A stretch of 64,000 nucleotides of DNA, taken from the NCBI GenBank assembly GCA_000711775.1, contig ARYC01000832.1:53431-117430 (forward strand), read 5' to 3'. Below the pieces are notes generated by a model. The model was not told the DNA's origin. It made no database searches and saw nothing but the letters and a program-made list of their open reading frames with translations. Origin of the DNA: Oxytricha trifallax. Taxonomy: Eukaryota > Ciliophora > Spirotrichea > Sporadotrichida > Oxytrichidae. The position numbers were made by a program, and so were the translations under genes. Positions within the stretch are counted from its first letter, which is position 1, and each line of letters begins with the position of its first letter. This document shows, one piece after another, positions 11,403 to 25,199 of the stretch.

Positions 11403-14400
11403 ATGCATTTTGAGATAAAATAGATACATTCCATTGAGAAAGTTTTACATCTTGCAATTCGAAAAAAGACTCTGGCAGTATTCTTAAATGCAACATTTCA
11501 AATATGATTTTCAGGATAAATTTAATAACACACCTTTGCACATTGCTTCATAGTACGGACATGAAAAGTGTGTCTAAATATTAATAGAAGTGTATTTGTG
11601 CAGTGTTACTTTAAGAAATTCAGAAGGATGGATGGCAAAAGATCTTAAACTATTAATGATAAATTTTACAGCATTTTTGTTAATTCTAAATCTCCAACAG
11701 CATGATAAGGTATATGAAACATTCTAGAAGTACTATAGAAAGCGAGATACTTTACTCCAATAAAAAATAGATGATAAGAAACGTTAAGATTAAGCTTTGA
11801 AAAAACAGCAAAATTAACAATTAGGTCCAGGAGCCTCCCCAATGAATAACTTCCAAAATGTAGGATAATTGAAGTCTCTAGATATGTCTCAAACGTCTGA
11901 TGTACAGGAAGCTTACAAACTAAGTTTAGATCAGCCTACTCAGTCTATGATTGATTAAGATCGAATTGATGGAACTCTCCCTTAAACCTTAACCAGTGAA
12001 AAAGATAGAGTTGATAAAGAGCTTATTTAATGCAGAAATCATCTGCCTATGGTCCCTCCTTTTATATTAAGAGTCAGCACTGAAAAGGAAAATAGTAAAG
12101 CCATTATCAACGGAATGATTGTTGTTTTGCAGAATTAAGATGTTTTTCTTGTTGTTTTTTTATTTATTTAGAATCAAGGATTTACTGTTCAAATGTTCCC
12201 TGCAATTAAATAGAAAGAGTTCTTCATTCAAAAAAATGTGAAACTATTTGTGTTAAAATCTTATGATTACATTTTAAAATTGCCCTGAGATTGAAATAAT
12301 CCAGGCTAGAGCAAGAAGCTAAAAGCATGAAATTAAAAATCAAACTTTGTGATATAGAATTAAAGTAAGAATTTGAACCACATCAAAAAGTGAAATTTGA
12401 ACCCTTTCGAACAAAAGATCAATAAAAGATTAGGGGGAAAAGTTCCCTGGTAAATATTTTTTTAATATATAATTTAATGAATTTTATATAAAATAATATA
12501 TAAACTCATAACTTCAATAATTTTTTTAATTGATTTATTAAATATCCTTTGTCATATTTTAGCATTTAAAGTCATATAGATGTTTAATATTATAATTCTG
12601 AATGACCTTATACAAAAAATATTAATAGGAATCTAATTAAAAGTATTCATTTTAGCAAGCAAAAAGTATTTGTAGAGGGAAAATTAAATTTTAAAAAGAT
12701 AAATATAATATCAAAAGACATAAGCTAAAAATCATAAATCTAAACTAAGTCAAATCACTAATGTGATTTGTTTGTTATTAGAAAGAGTAATTAACGAAAC
12801 AAAATTTGGAGAAATAAAAAATAAATTTACTTGCGAGAAACCTATATAGTATTTTTTATTTATAATAAGATTGGCTGTAAACTTCCCAACCCCAAAATTA
12901 TAATGAGCTTGTTAAAAAATATACTGAGTCCAGAATCTCTAATGGAGTAGGAGATTAAATTATTTTAATTATATTATTATTTTTAAGATCCTCATCCAAA
13001 TCTTGCCTATGCATGACTTTTACGGCATCCATGAAATAAAAGAAAAATGGGAAAGTAAATCGAAGTCACTGGGGATGATCAGTCAATTTTACAAAGAAGG
13101 TATTAAGTACGAGTACATCGAACTTTCCTCAATAAAGAACTACTTTGGTGAGAAAACAGGTTTCTACTTCGCTTGGATGTCATTCTATACTTCTTGGATC
13201 TTAATTCCAGCTATACTTGGTTTTATATTGACTATTTATCAAATCATATTCACAGTTGATAATATCTTCACGAGTTTGTACTCCCTACTGGTGTGTATTT
13301 GGGTAACCATATTTATAGAGAGATGGCGAAGAAAATCCTCAGAAATTGCTTTGAGATGGGGTGTACTAGAAGACAACTCTGATTTTGAGAGAGGTAAGTA
13401 GCTGACATACTTTAATTATCTGACTTTTTATTTTGGAATTAACTCTTTTATTCTTTAGAGGTGAGACCAGACTTCAATGGAGATGAGTACTTCTCAAATA
13501 TAAACTAAAAAGTGAACAAATTAAACGTTCACTCTAGGTTTTACCTGATCTAAGTGCTCTCAATTCCAATTTTTATCATTCTGATTGGAGCTTGTGTGGG
13601 TGTTTACTTTGCTACAAGAACTTTCAAAAATGATAATTTGAATGGAGACGCTAATCATGATCGATTCATTCAGACTGCTGCTGGAATTATCAATGGTGTG
13701 GCTATAGCTATAGTGAACTTTATATATCAGCTACTTGCTACTATCTTTATGAATTTTTATATTGATTCATAGATTTATTGTTAAATTAATGATTTATTTT
13801 TGCATGAAGTTAGAAAATCACAAATATGCAGATACTTATGAAAAATCTTTTATTTTCAAGCTTTTTGCTTTTAAATTCATAAACACAAACATTTCTTTGT
13901 TCTACACAGCTTTTATAGATTAGAATTTCAACTCTTTGTATTATCTTATTATAGGAATGGCACTCTAAAAGTGTGTTCAAATCTATAAAATAGAATTGAT
14001 TAAGAAATTTCCTCATACAAATTAGATACGTTAAATAATATGATAAAAAATCTTTGCTTTCAAGTAAGTTACCACCTTTGTTTTTTTATATCAATAAACC
14101 ATCATTTTATAGGATAATTAAAAAGTACATCACATTTTGGTATAAGAGAAGACAATACTTCAAAAGTATTAAAGCGAAGGCTTTGGAGTAATCATTAAAA
14201 CATAAGAACTTCATGCAGGAGTTAGATCCTGCCACAAAGGAATAATTTCAATCTGAGATATTTCTTTAATTAAATTATTATTAAAAATAGTGTTTACTTA
14301 ATTGGGCATATTGATGTTAAATATGAGATAACTAAATGGCAAAGCAAATCATTGTACTAAAGCACTTTTAATGGTGGAGTAACTACAGACAACGTTTACT

Positions 14401-16983
14401 ACAGATTAAATTAATATAAAAGTATTAATATTTCAAGTTTATCAATAAACTTGAAAGTAAAGATTAGTGTTTAACACATGGGGTAAAATAGGAAGTGACT
14501 TGATCCTTGTGGACTATATCGAATAAAACTCTGTAATGATTGATTTAATTGAAAAAGAGCAAATCAATGAAAATTTCAAATTCTTTTATTGGTTGAATAA
14601 TTCACTATAAAGTCCAAGTCAAATATGCATTTAATAATGAGATATCAGAAGTTTTTATCTTGTTTGGTCTTGCAACTTTATATGCATGCGCCTGCCCAAT
14701 AGTAGGATTTATAGTGATGATTCACAATCTAATCGATATCAGATGGGATCTATGGACTCTTTATACTTGCATCCGTAGACCAATCGCCTAATGTAGAGAG
14801 AATATCGGGCCTTGGCTTCAATTAGCTGAATTTATGGCGATTGTAGCTGTTATATCGAATTGTCTGCTGCTCTATTTTTCTTCTCCCACTCTTAAATCTT
14901 GGCTTACCGAAACTTTTGAAGTGTTATTTTCATTATAAATAGTATTTTTTAATTAATTCATAAAACAACAATAAGATACAAAACTCCCATTTCTAAGAAA
15001 ATTAACTGCAGTTATATTTAAGTGGAATCAGAAATCTATCTTTTATGGATTATAATAGCACTGGAACATTTCATCATTTTAGTAAAAGTAATTTGCAGTG
15101 TAACAATAAACGACATGCCAGGTTGGGTCTAAAAGAGTTTCACAAGAGTCAAGACAGTTCAAGATAAAATCATGATTGAAGAGAACGAGAGAGATGAGAA
15201 CGAAAAAATTGATAAACTTAAGAAAGAATACAGCACACTAATCATCAAATATAATACGATCCTATCTAAAATTAAGTAAAATGAGTTAAACAAGTAAATT
15301 GAGTTGCATTTAAATTTAAAATGCTATACTAAGATTTTATTTGTAAATATTATCAAATGAAAACAAAAGAAAATTACAAATATTAATTTTTAAGTCATTT
15401 AATTGCAAAAGAAAGATAAAAGGTACAATGATTTGAGCAGGGACAAAGAAAGAAGTATAAAAGAGGAGAAATCAAGAGGTCTCTAAATTATAATTAAAAT
15501 AAAATATATGCAATTTTAAAAAAAAGCATTTCATATTTGTAATTGTTTTGTATATTATATGAAGCAAATCGAGGATGAAAAAAACAAATTTAAGCCAGCT
15601 GATAAACTCGGAATCGTAGATTTCCTTGGCATTTAAGAATAAGAATGGTTTGGCAAATAAAGAATAGAGCTACTCGAGTAAACTTTAAACAGAAATTTGT
15701 AGCAAAGATTAATGAACCAAACTTTCAACAAACTTGAAAGAGACATACTTGGGAGAAGAATCTCAAAATTGTATTCTACCAAGAAAGTTAACTAAATTAA
15801 TTGCAGTCAATGCAGTTAAGCGATTGCTACTTTGGAGTGCTTAAATTGCTAAGATCATTTTTGTTCGACTTGCTCAAGCGATATTCATAATTAAGCTAAT
15901 CACATACTCTCTATGCATACTTTGATACCTGTGCCTTTAGAGCCATCATCTAAGTTCATAATAAATTGCTTTTATAAATCATATATCAATAAAACTGAAC
16001 GAACTAAAGTTCACTCTGTTTAAACCTTCAGAATAAGTTGAGCTTGCTATGTAAAATATTCCCAAGGGACTTTAGTCTAAACCAATCTGGAAGAAATTTG
16101 AGTATTTCAATTTCACTCTAGATCCCGCAAATGACCTATATCAATTCATCCAACGCCACTACGTTTACTTGAGGTCCTAGTATATAGACTGTAATTATAT
16201 AGAACCACAAGATAAGATTGGGTATCAAGCACTCTTTGTAAATAAGCAATATGATTTGCTTACTGAGAGCCAAGCTAAAGTATTGCAAGCGAAGCATAAA
16301 AAATTATTTGGAGATCAGCAAGCTCTCCCACAAAATGACAGATTTAACGAAGAGGAATTGCTTTATATGAATCGTACTGCCTTTTACTTATTCAGATACA
16401 AAGGAGATAACTTGATAAAATTCAAAATGGCATATATCAAACTAAGATAAGTTCATTATATTATTTGGGTCATATATTCTGTTTAAATCATTATAATAAA
16501 AATAAAATTAACTTGACTTTTGCCAATTTTGCAGCAAGATTAAGCATTCTTCAACACGCTTAGTACAATCGTAGGGTTTCTCTTTGGCTGTCAATAATGG
16601 ATGAAAAAGGTGAAGACTTAATATCAAGAGAATATTTCGAGCAGTTCCTCTAAACCATTTACATTCAAGATATCACTCAATAAATGAGTGTAAAGTCAAT
16701 TGTGGACCTTATTTTCTCTGGTAGCGAAAATAATCAAAATCCTGGTAAATAAAACACCACATAGAATTCAGTCTCCTTAAATAAAGTATAAAGCTCATAA
16801 AATAACTTATCAAATGGAAAATAAGTTGCTTTAAGTAGTGGTTAGATACCCATTATCTAATAAGTTTAAGAAATGAACATTAATAAATTAATTGAGAAAT
16901 TGAATGTGTAAAATGAACCAATAAGGTCATTCATGGAGTGTGTTTTGCAATTTAATGAAAGTGAAGTCAAGGAAAAGGTCTGA
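11403..16983 (+). CDS. anoctamin (TMEM16) family protein with ankyrin-like N-terminus and B-box zinc finger
   Basis: Anoctamins are multi-pass calcium-activated chloride channels or lipid scramblases. An ankyrin-like repeat (FNNTPLHIASQYGHEKCVQI, about 11517-11610) comes first. Anoctamin membrane blocks follow: GFYFAWMSFYTSWILIPAIL, SIPIFIILIGACVGVYFA, FGLATLYACACPIVGFIVMI with NLIDIRWD, and the LEHFIILVKVICSVTINDMP block. Next is a Cys/His-rich B-box-like finger (CSQC...CLNCQDHFCSTCSSDIH, about 15800-15890) and a soluble tail with an EF-hand-like region (MDEKGEDLISREYFEQFL). Introns occur at 13394-13458 and 14059-14112, among others. In-frame TGAs at 12603 and 14041 and one-base shifts near 11460, 12270, 14613 and 16021 suggest sequence errors or decay. 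Family call is secure; activity as a scramblase or channel is not shown. Confidence 0.85.
16444..16535. other. IES, pointer AAGAT
   Basis: AAGAT at 16444-16448 and 16536-16540. Excision of 92 bp joins KMAYIKLR to LSILQHAQYNRRVSLWL in frame in the anoctamin gene. Confidence 0.8.
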
Positions 16984-17208
16984 TTCCTTTACAACTTAAA
17001 TAACTACTTTTAAATTTGGAATTTTAAACACATTTTCTAAATTATAAATTTATAAGGAATAATTTCATAATATTTATCACTTTATTTATGATAACTGAAA
17101 TAACAATCTTAATTTACCTTTGTTGCGTCAAGATTCTTTATTTTGTAAAGATATTAAAAACATCATTATATAATCATATCAGTAAGATAGCTACCCACTA
17201 CTTTCATT

Positions 17209-20200
17209 TCAAACCTATGGAAGTCCGTTAATGACCTTAGTCTCATTGACTTGTTGTCCAGTTTCATTTAAAAATAATTTTTATATAAAATGGAAAATAT
17301 CATTTTATTTTATCAATAAAATAGTTTGAGTTAAGGTATATAAAACTCTGATCTTTAAAGCGTATGGTTTCTATCCATCTAAAGAGTTGTTCAACTTCAT
17401 GTCTTTTAAATAATATTACCAATAAGAAAAAGAATTTTATAAATTTAAGTGTATTTATATGATATCTTAAGTGAGACCGTCTTATTATAGTGGTCTTAGA
17501 TCTTGACCTGTGGCTTGCATGATATTAAGCTTCATGTACTTCTAGACAGCTACTTGCAAGTTCACACCTGTCACTTGCTGCTGAGATGTGTTTGAGAAAT
17601 ATGCCTTGACTGCTTTAAAATATAAAAAAGAACAGATTAAGGCAATTTTAAACAATTTATTATCTAAACTTGTTAATAGTGAGTATTTTATGGATAAATT
17701 TATATTTTTGGGAAAGTTTACCTTTTAGTATGGCATATTAATTCAGATTACTAACAATTATATTAAAGTCAATCAAATTAAAAGCCTTTGAGTTTATTTA
17801 CACTATTTAACTTGAATTAGCTGAATTTTCTAATATAACTGCTGTTTTATTAAGTGAAATAATGCGTTATTCGATATAATAGAATTCTTCTAAATTCATT
17901 GACTTATGCTATCATAATTAAAAAGAGTCTATATGCTCTGTTACCAAAGTTCTGTCAAATTTATTTTAAATTGTTTATCTTAGGAATTAATTTAATATTA
18001 CTGCAAGAGTCTATGGATCCTCACGCAAAATTTGGAAGTTAATAGTCAAATTGGGGTCTTAATAAGCCAAGAAACTTGTGCCAGGTTTCTACTATTATTA
18101 TTATTACTGTTGCGGTTGTTGTTGTTATTATAATAATCATGATATTTTTCAAATATATGGTAATAAATCTAGATAATCCTCAATAAATTATTTATAAATT
18201 TTATATTTATAATAATTATTATTTTCTAATAGTAGCCATAATTGTTAGATGGAGCTGTTGATGACATTCCGATCAAATCGTCTATACCACCAAGAAGGTT
18301 ATTTTACTGATAAGATTGCTGTTGTTGCTGTTGTTGAGGTTTATTGCCTCCGAACACATCCATTAAATCATCAATTATAAATAAAACAAATACACATAAA
18401 TTACAGATTTCAGTTATAGATTGACACCACCAGATGATTGATTCAACATAAATATTGTTTTATACTTATCAATAAAAAACTAACTAATGTGATTCTACTA
18501 AGGAGCTTAGTTTTGGGGTTGACTATAGCCACCACTGAGGATAATATCTAAATCAATCATGTTGTCTGTGGGTGCAGCGTTGCTAGTCTCGACTGCTTTC
18601 TTCTGCTTTGGTTGCCCACTTCCGAAGTTATCTGACCCGTTGTTGAAATTGCTGCTTCCATTGTTATTGGAGTTCTCTTGGTCGTCATCATCGAAGATAG
18701 GTCTGTTGGTGGCATCGACAGTCATATTCTCATCTCCCTTGAAAGGGATTGGCTCGAAAATACCTACTCTTTCAGTATCCCATTTGCTATCGAACAACTA
18801 CAAGAACTCACAAGCTCTCTGCTGGATTTCAACGTTCATGTGAGTGGTGTAAAATTTAATGAGGTCCTTGACTTTATCCTGGATTCCTCTCATTCTAATT
18901 GTTAACTTAGAGAGAGCAGTAAGAATCCAGCATATAATTGTGTCACTACGCTCGCCCTTCTTGTTATGGTCGTTGAGTATTCTCTCGTACACATCTATGA
19001 TTTCATCTTCATCAACTACAATTTGATTTCCATCTGGATCTTTAGCAGTGCCGTTAACCAACATCTCTCCGAATTCTCCTACAAGCCAAATACCTAGTTG
19101 AACCATGCCAATTTAGTTAAGGTTTTCTTTCATAGCATAGTAAGCCTTAACGACTGAATACTAATGGAGATCGGGAGTTGTGGCGATTACAGTGATAAGC
19201 TGAGAAATAAATTCTTCTCTAACGTGACCCTCTGAAAGAGTGAGTACTTTGATAACAGTATCAATGTGCCATTTCTTATTAGGAGCATATTTCTCACAAG
19301 CCATACAGATTTTGTTTGAAAGCTCCTTCTTATAAAAATGATTAAATATTTTACTGTAAATTTCTCCATTTTATTGTAAACTCTGAATCTGCAATCAAGA
19401 GATAATTAACTAATTCCTTGACGATGGATTTAACATTTGATTGATTAGTGATTTTGTACAAAAGATCTAAAGCCTTCTTCTTGATAACCAAATCATGATC
19501 CTTAAGACAATCTGTAATTGTAGCTTAATGTCTTTTCACAGCATTATAATCGATGTCCACCACTTACTGTAGTGCTTGCAAGGCGACAAATCTGACGTTG
19601 TTCTCTCTGTTCATTAAGAATCTACCGAGGATATTGATACCAAGGACTCTTAATCCTTAACTAGCTTCGATACCCATAATTGTCCTGACACACTCTGAAA
19701 GCACTGAGTTGCCTGGATTTTTAGTTTACTCAGTGTTAGTAGCTATCTAAGCCAAAATATCACTCATCTCGTCGGAGCCTGCTGAATCCTTCTCTCCTAG
19801 ACGCTTCAAGAGTTGCAAGATACGAACTTGGAGGAAGGGATCTTTCACACCACTGATTTCATACTCTGGGTTATATCCACTCATAAGCAAGTTTTTCAAG
19901 ATACGGACTAAGGCTGTAATGTATTTTCTGAATGGCTTGATATACGAGTCATCAACTCTCAAGATTTTAATAAATGCTAAGAGAATAAACCACAAAAGTA
20001 TTTTAATTTAATTAGATTTCAGTCATAAGTGTGGTTGTAGCAAGCAGGACGCTTTGGCTCTTATCATATATAAGTTAATCAATAATTTCCAAAAAGTCCT
20101 CGATAGTATCAGGAATATTTTTGATGGTCCTAATTGCTGCTAAGACTGCTTTTTACTTAATATAAGGAGAAGAGCTCTTCATAAGGCGTTTGACTTCAGG

Positions 20201-20725
20201 GTAAAGTTCACGGCACATATGTTCTGTTGAGATTTCAGCGATGGCTGTAAGTCCAAGAGAAACAAGCGCATTATTACCTTTCTCATTCAAATCTTTCTTG
20301 ATTTGGTTGGTTACCATCATGAGTATTTCAGAGCTCTCATCCAATAATTGTGATAAGCCCAAGTATCCAATACGTTTCTCTGTGTAACTAGATTATGCTA
20401 CTAGTTTAATGCACTCAATTTAACCGAAATGAGTTGGGTACCCAAGTAAGTTGAAGAAAAGTAACTTGGCAATGTTCCTGTTACGGTGGTCACAATCTTT
20501 TTCCTACAATTACAAATAGCATAAATCTCTTTTTTAAATTCAAGAAAGATTGGGTAAATCAGAAATTAATGCAATACGCTATATTGTTTTGTTTTTTTAT
20601 TTTCAACTTACCTTGAATGCGTTTCTGATAAGGGCTGACTCCTTTGAGATAACTGCTCTTTCTTCAGCTGCTGTCTTGCATGATCTGATTTGCTTAATGA
20701 CCTCTCTTAGCTTTAAATTTGACAT
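17209..20725 (-). CDS. AP1G: AP-1 complex gamma-adaptin
   Basis: Large subunit of the clathrin adaptor AP-1 (trans-Golgi/endosome sorting). Starts [15 protein letters not shown]. The trunk is near collinear with animal gamma-adaptin: [94 protein letters not shown] hinge rich in Asn, Gly and Gln (about 17900-18650) leads into a gamma-ear domain ([20 protein letters not shown] ... [18 protein letters not shown]). The ear makes this gamma rather than beta or alpha/epsilon. First intron follows codons for LIRNAFK at 20618. At least four IESs or introns cut the gene. No in-frame TGA was found. Confidence 0.93.
19963..20024. other. IES, pointer GATTT
   Basis: GATTT (AAATC on the coding strand) at 19963-19967 and 20025-20029. 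Removing 62 bp joins TTTLMTEI to [13 protein letters not shown] of gamma-adaptin in frame. Confidence 0.85.
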
Positions 20726-20942
20726 TTTTTGATTTTTTCCTATTCAAACTTTTAAATTATAAATAATTCACTCTTTTTATCAATCTATACTTCATTCCCT
20801 TATCATTAAAACCATTTATCTGTTATTAATTTTTATAAGAAAATATATGAATAAAAATAAGGCATTAAAATGATTAATAACTTTATTTTATAACTTACTA
20901 AATTTAAGGAAATAATCAACTTTATTTTAATCAGTTAATAAA

Positions 20943-23900
20943 ATGTCATAAAAATAGTTACTTAATTTGAAACCTACAGAGTTAGAAAAATAACTGAATG
21001 GGATAGTTCCCAAGAACGCAAATCTTAATGTGGGAGAAAGAAGTAGCAAAAATAATAAAGCAAATTCTAAGTAGTTAAGTCTGAGAGTGAGCAAGAATAA
21101 TTCTAAGAGTGCGTCAAAGAGTCACTCTAAAGCCTAATCTTCAGATTTTAGTTTAACATAATTAATTAATAATCAAAAATTAAATATAGAAGTAAATCGT
21201 ATTTAATTTAAGATGAAGATGATTCAGATAATTCAAGCAGTGATGATTAAACAAGCAGTAAAAGCAGCGATTCAAGCGATGATAATATTATCTTACTATA
21301 TATATTTATTTCAATGACAGCTCCAAAGTATCATCATCCAAGAACAAGAAAAATCGAACAAAATCCAAGTCAAAATCTGCCTCTCCAAAGCGTGGTGCTA
21401 ATAACAAGAGAAAATCCTCAGACAATACTTCATCACACTTAGATAACGACTAAAACGAGGAAGATGAAGAAGAGGAGGAAGAACTGGTAAAATTTAATAT
21501 GAATTTCACTCAACTGAATGACTACTTAAACAATATAATCAAAGTCATAAACTAGCATGCCAAGCTACTTAACACTTTGAACAATGAGATCTAATTACGA
21601 ACCACTGAGGGTCAAATTGGAGAAATATTTAGTTTGATTGCTACTGGGTTACCGTATGATTAGCTAATTAAGAAATTGGGAGGGTAAGCTCCTGGGAGAC
21701 GTGGATCTGTTATGAAACTATTGGGAGATGCTACTTTGCTACCTGCTGGGATTTCAATAATGGGGGATCGATTGACTAGCAGTGTATAATCTCTGGGAGG
21801 TGCTCATTCAAATATCTCTAAATTTAAAATTATAATTATATTTTCTAATCATCTATGTTTCATTATGAGAAAGATTTGCTCATGGTCTCAGATATCATTC
21901 ACTTATTTATTTAGTTAATGTTATTTTTGATTAAAAGTAGCCCAGTACCGATGAAATGTCTTTTGGTATTGCAAATTAAAAACTGCCATCCAAGTCTCAA
22001 ATGTAGATTCTTGAAGGAACAGAGAGGTTTCTCCGTGCAACTGAAATGATAGGAAAATATCTCGTAGACTTAAAAGAATACTCTCACTAAAATGGATTTT
22101 ATTATCATTATTTTACTTTAAACGACTGTGCTCTTTTAAGAATGCAGAGTGATATTGACAGTAGACTTACTAAAAACGAGTTTATTGCAGTTTCCAGAGA
22201 GAAACGCAAGAAACTTAAGAATAAACTTAGAAATGCATTGGAAAATCAGGAGACTAAAGTTCAGTCTATTGATTAAAAATTAAGTTAGTAGATGCAGGAG
22301 TTTACTAAGAAACTTAGTGATGTTGAACTTAATACTTATTGGAAAATTAATTTGATTTATACTTAGGATGAATATTTTAAAAGATTAGCTTTCCTTTTCT
22401 CCAAAAAGATATGTTTATACTTTTACTGAATGACAAAACATTAAATTATTAATTATTTTTAGAAAATAAAAGATTATGAAGATTTACTGGCTCAAAGAGT
22501 AAGTGAAACTTACATGAAAGACTTTGTAAAAGGAGAATGCAACAAGCTCTAAAGAGACTACAAAGACCATATCGAGAAAGAGTAGACCATAACGATTAAG
22601 AGAGTGGAGAGCTTAGAACTGGATGTTAGAAAAGTCAAGGATGTCATCGGGGCTCAAATTGGTGAATTGCAGAAAGGGACTGACACATTTACTGCAGTGT
22701 AAATTTTCATCATTTTTTATTTTTATATAGATTCGAGCAAGAGAGAGAAGCGAATCACTGAAATAAATTATACTACACTTTAATTACAGTTTAAAGCATT
22801 AATCTATATAAAATTATTTACATTTTTACTTAAAATTTGTAATGAGAAAAGAGTGGATGATCTCAGAAGCCAACTCTAATCTAGAATAATTCAAATTGAA
22901 TAAAATGACAATTAAGTTCAGTAAAAACTCACACAATTTGAGAAAAAATTAGCGTTCATAGAGAAAATGTCTTAAGACAACAAATTCGCTGCTTCTAAGT
23001 AGCCAATGACAATGGATTTTATAGATCTTGAGAAGTATGACGAGCTCAAATCCATGAATGATAAGCTGCAGAAGAAGTTGCAAAAAATGTCTAAGAATTT
23101 AAAGAAATCATCTGAAAATAGTAAGCAATAGATTGAAGGACTGTAGAATGAAATTGCTAGGAAAGCTGAAAAAGATTCTCAAAAATACTTTTAAAATAAA
23201 TGGTACAGATTTTGGTGCTCCATATAAATTATGTAGTACTATTTAATTAAGTATATATGCTTAAAGATTCACTAATATAAAATCAATAGAAATTCTTCGA
23301 CAACTTGACTTAAATGGAAAATGAGACAGACGCCTCAATTACAAAGCTTGTAGGGGAAGAATTAAAAAAATTAGGAGAACAAATATCTTCAAATAACAAA
23401 ATTATTGAGAAAAAGATTTAAAAAGTCTATACCGATTTAGATGTGGAAAAGTTAAGCAAATAAATAGAGAAGAAAGTCAACAAGGAAGAAATTTAAGAGA
23501 AATTCACTGGATGGGATGGGAAAATCAATTTAGTTGATAAAAGTGCTAAGAATTTGCAAAGTACAGTACAGAGATTGGAGGTATGTCTATTTTAAATTTA
23601 TGATTGATTAATTTACAGAGTTTTACTGAGAATTTAGCATTGGCTATTCGTAATCTAGAGAACTAAACACATAAAGTTGCAAGTAACTTAAATGGTGGGA
23701 GTGCATTCAATTATAACACCTATTTATTTCTCATCATGCACATAAAAAAATGGTTTGAAACATTTATTGATTACAGAAACAATAAACATCAAACTTTGGT
23801 AATGACTTATCACAACCAAACTTACTCCGAAGTCCCACGAGATATCAATCATAAACTCAAGTCTTAGAAGTTCCTCAGCAGCCCATGCTTTAAAACGTCC

Positions 23901-24957
23901 ATTCTATGAGTGTCTATGATCAAACTAAGCTTGACTTCCCTTGTAAGTATAAAAATCCCTCATATAATTCTTAATTGATAGCCAATAAATTTATATTCTT
24001 GAATTAATTTCAAATTTTAGCTCCCATCGATTAACTTAGAGGCAGAGCAGTTTACGGCAATAATTAGCAAGATATACCGAAATCCATAAATAGCATAAAT
24101 AGTTAATTTAATTCAAGACATAGCAATGTTCAAAATAGACCTTAAAGTTCTGGAGTAGTCAATAAGAGTATCCTCAAATAATAAATTATTCCAAATATCT
24201 ATGTTTCAGAATAAATATTGATAATTATAGTTTTTACTAATTAAGCTGGTTATTTTATCAATAACAGCTATAATCAATCAAATAATTCGCACAATAATTC
24301 TTTTGTGAGGACAAACCCAAAACCCTCGATGAGCGGTTTAGTTTCAAATAGTAACAACAATGTATCAGGGATTATGGCAAACGCAAAGATTAGTTAATTT
24401 TACAAGTGTTTTCTTTAAATTTATATAATAATAATTTAAGATGAGTCACCATAATCCATATACCAGCTAGCAATCAGGGTTGAGACCATAGACATAAGAT
24501 TCAGGGTTAAGGATAAGCGGGGGTGGTAATATAGCCTCTAAAACTTCATTTACTGGCATTAATAACAATAATTCAGCTTCTTTAACTTATTATATTTAAC
24601 ATTTTTCCTACTAATTTCCAATACATAAATAAATAAAAATATACAGTTAGTTAAAATAAACATTCCCAAGTAATAAAGGGAGGCCCATTGAATAAATTGC
24701 TCAATTTGAGTAATGGTGCAGCTGGCGAGTTATCACAAGCCAATCAATATTTATTTATTTTATTCTGATTCCTCTTATTCAATAGGAAATTAAAATAATA
24801 TATTTCAAGTAATTTAAGAGCCACAGGAGTGACAAGCAACAAAGCCAAACTTAATTTGATAAAGAGCAAACACTCTGGATTTATGTTGGCTAATTAGGAT
24901 GAAAACTCTGGTATGCCATAAATTGAAAGAGTCTTCAGACAAGCCAATAATGATTGA
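20943..24957 (+). CDS. large coiled-coil protein, unknown
   Basis: Starts MSQKQLLNLKPTELEKQLNG. An N-terminal Ser/Lys/Asp-rich segment with alternating acidic and basic runs (about 21190-21480) leads to a folded part (NMNFTQLNDYLNNIIKVINQ, about 21496-21560). Long heptad-repeat coiled coil then covers about 22140-23630, followed by a Ser/Asn/Gly-rich tail ending RVFRQANND-TGA. Several AT-rich interruptions (near 21280, 21820, 22380, 22700, 23200) are IESs or introns whose borders I did not settle. It is divergent from gamma-adaptin with only 217 bp between start codons, which probably contains both promoters. Structural or cytoskeletal role possible; not recognised. Confidence 0.65.
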
Positions 24958-25199
24958 AATCAATATTGGCAGTCACAAAGAAGTCTTATTGAGATAATAT
25001 TAATATTTTTCATTATTTCATAAATTACAGATTTATCAATCACCATCACTATAATGAGTTCAGTTGATAAAATAAATTGGACAAATAGTTCAGATAAAAA
25101 GCAAATACTTAAATAAAATTATCATAATATAAGTTAATACAGTAACCATTAATACTTATTATAACGTGATATTCTTTGAAAGTTATTCATTTTATTTGA

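Noticed and set aside
18559..18905. Overlapping frames opposite gamma-adaptin
   Set aside because: Shadows of the conserved adaptin frame on the other strand.
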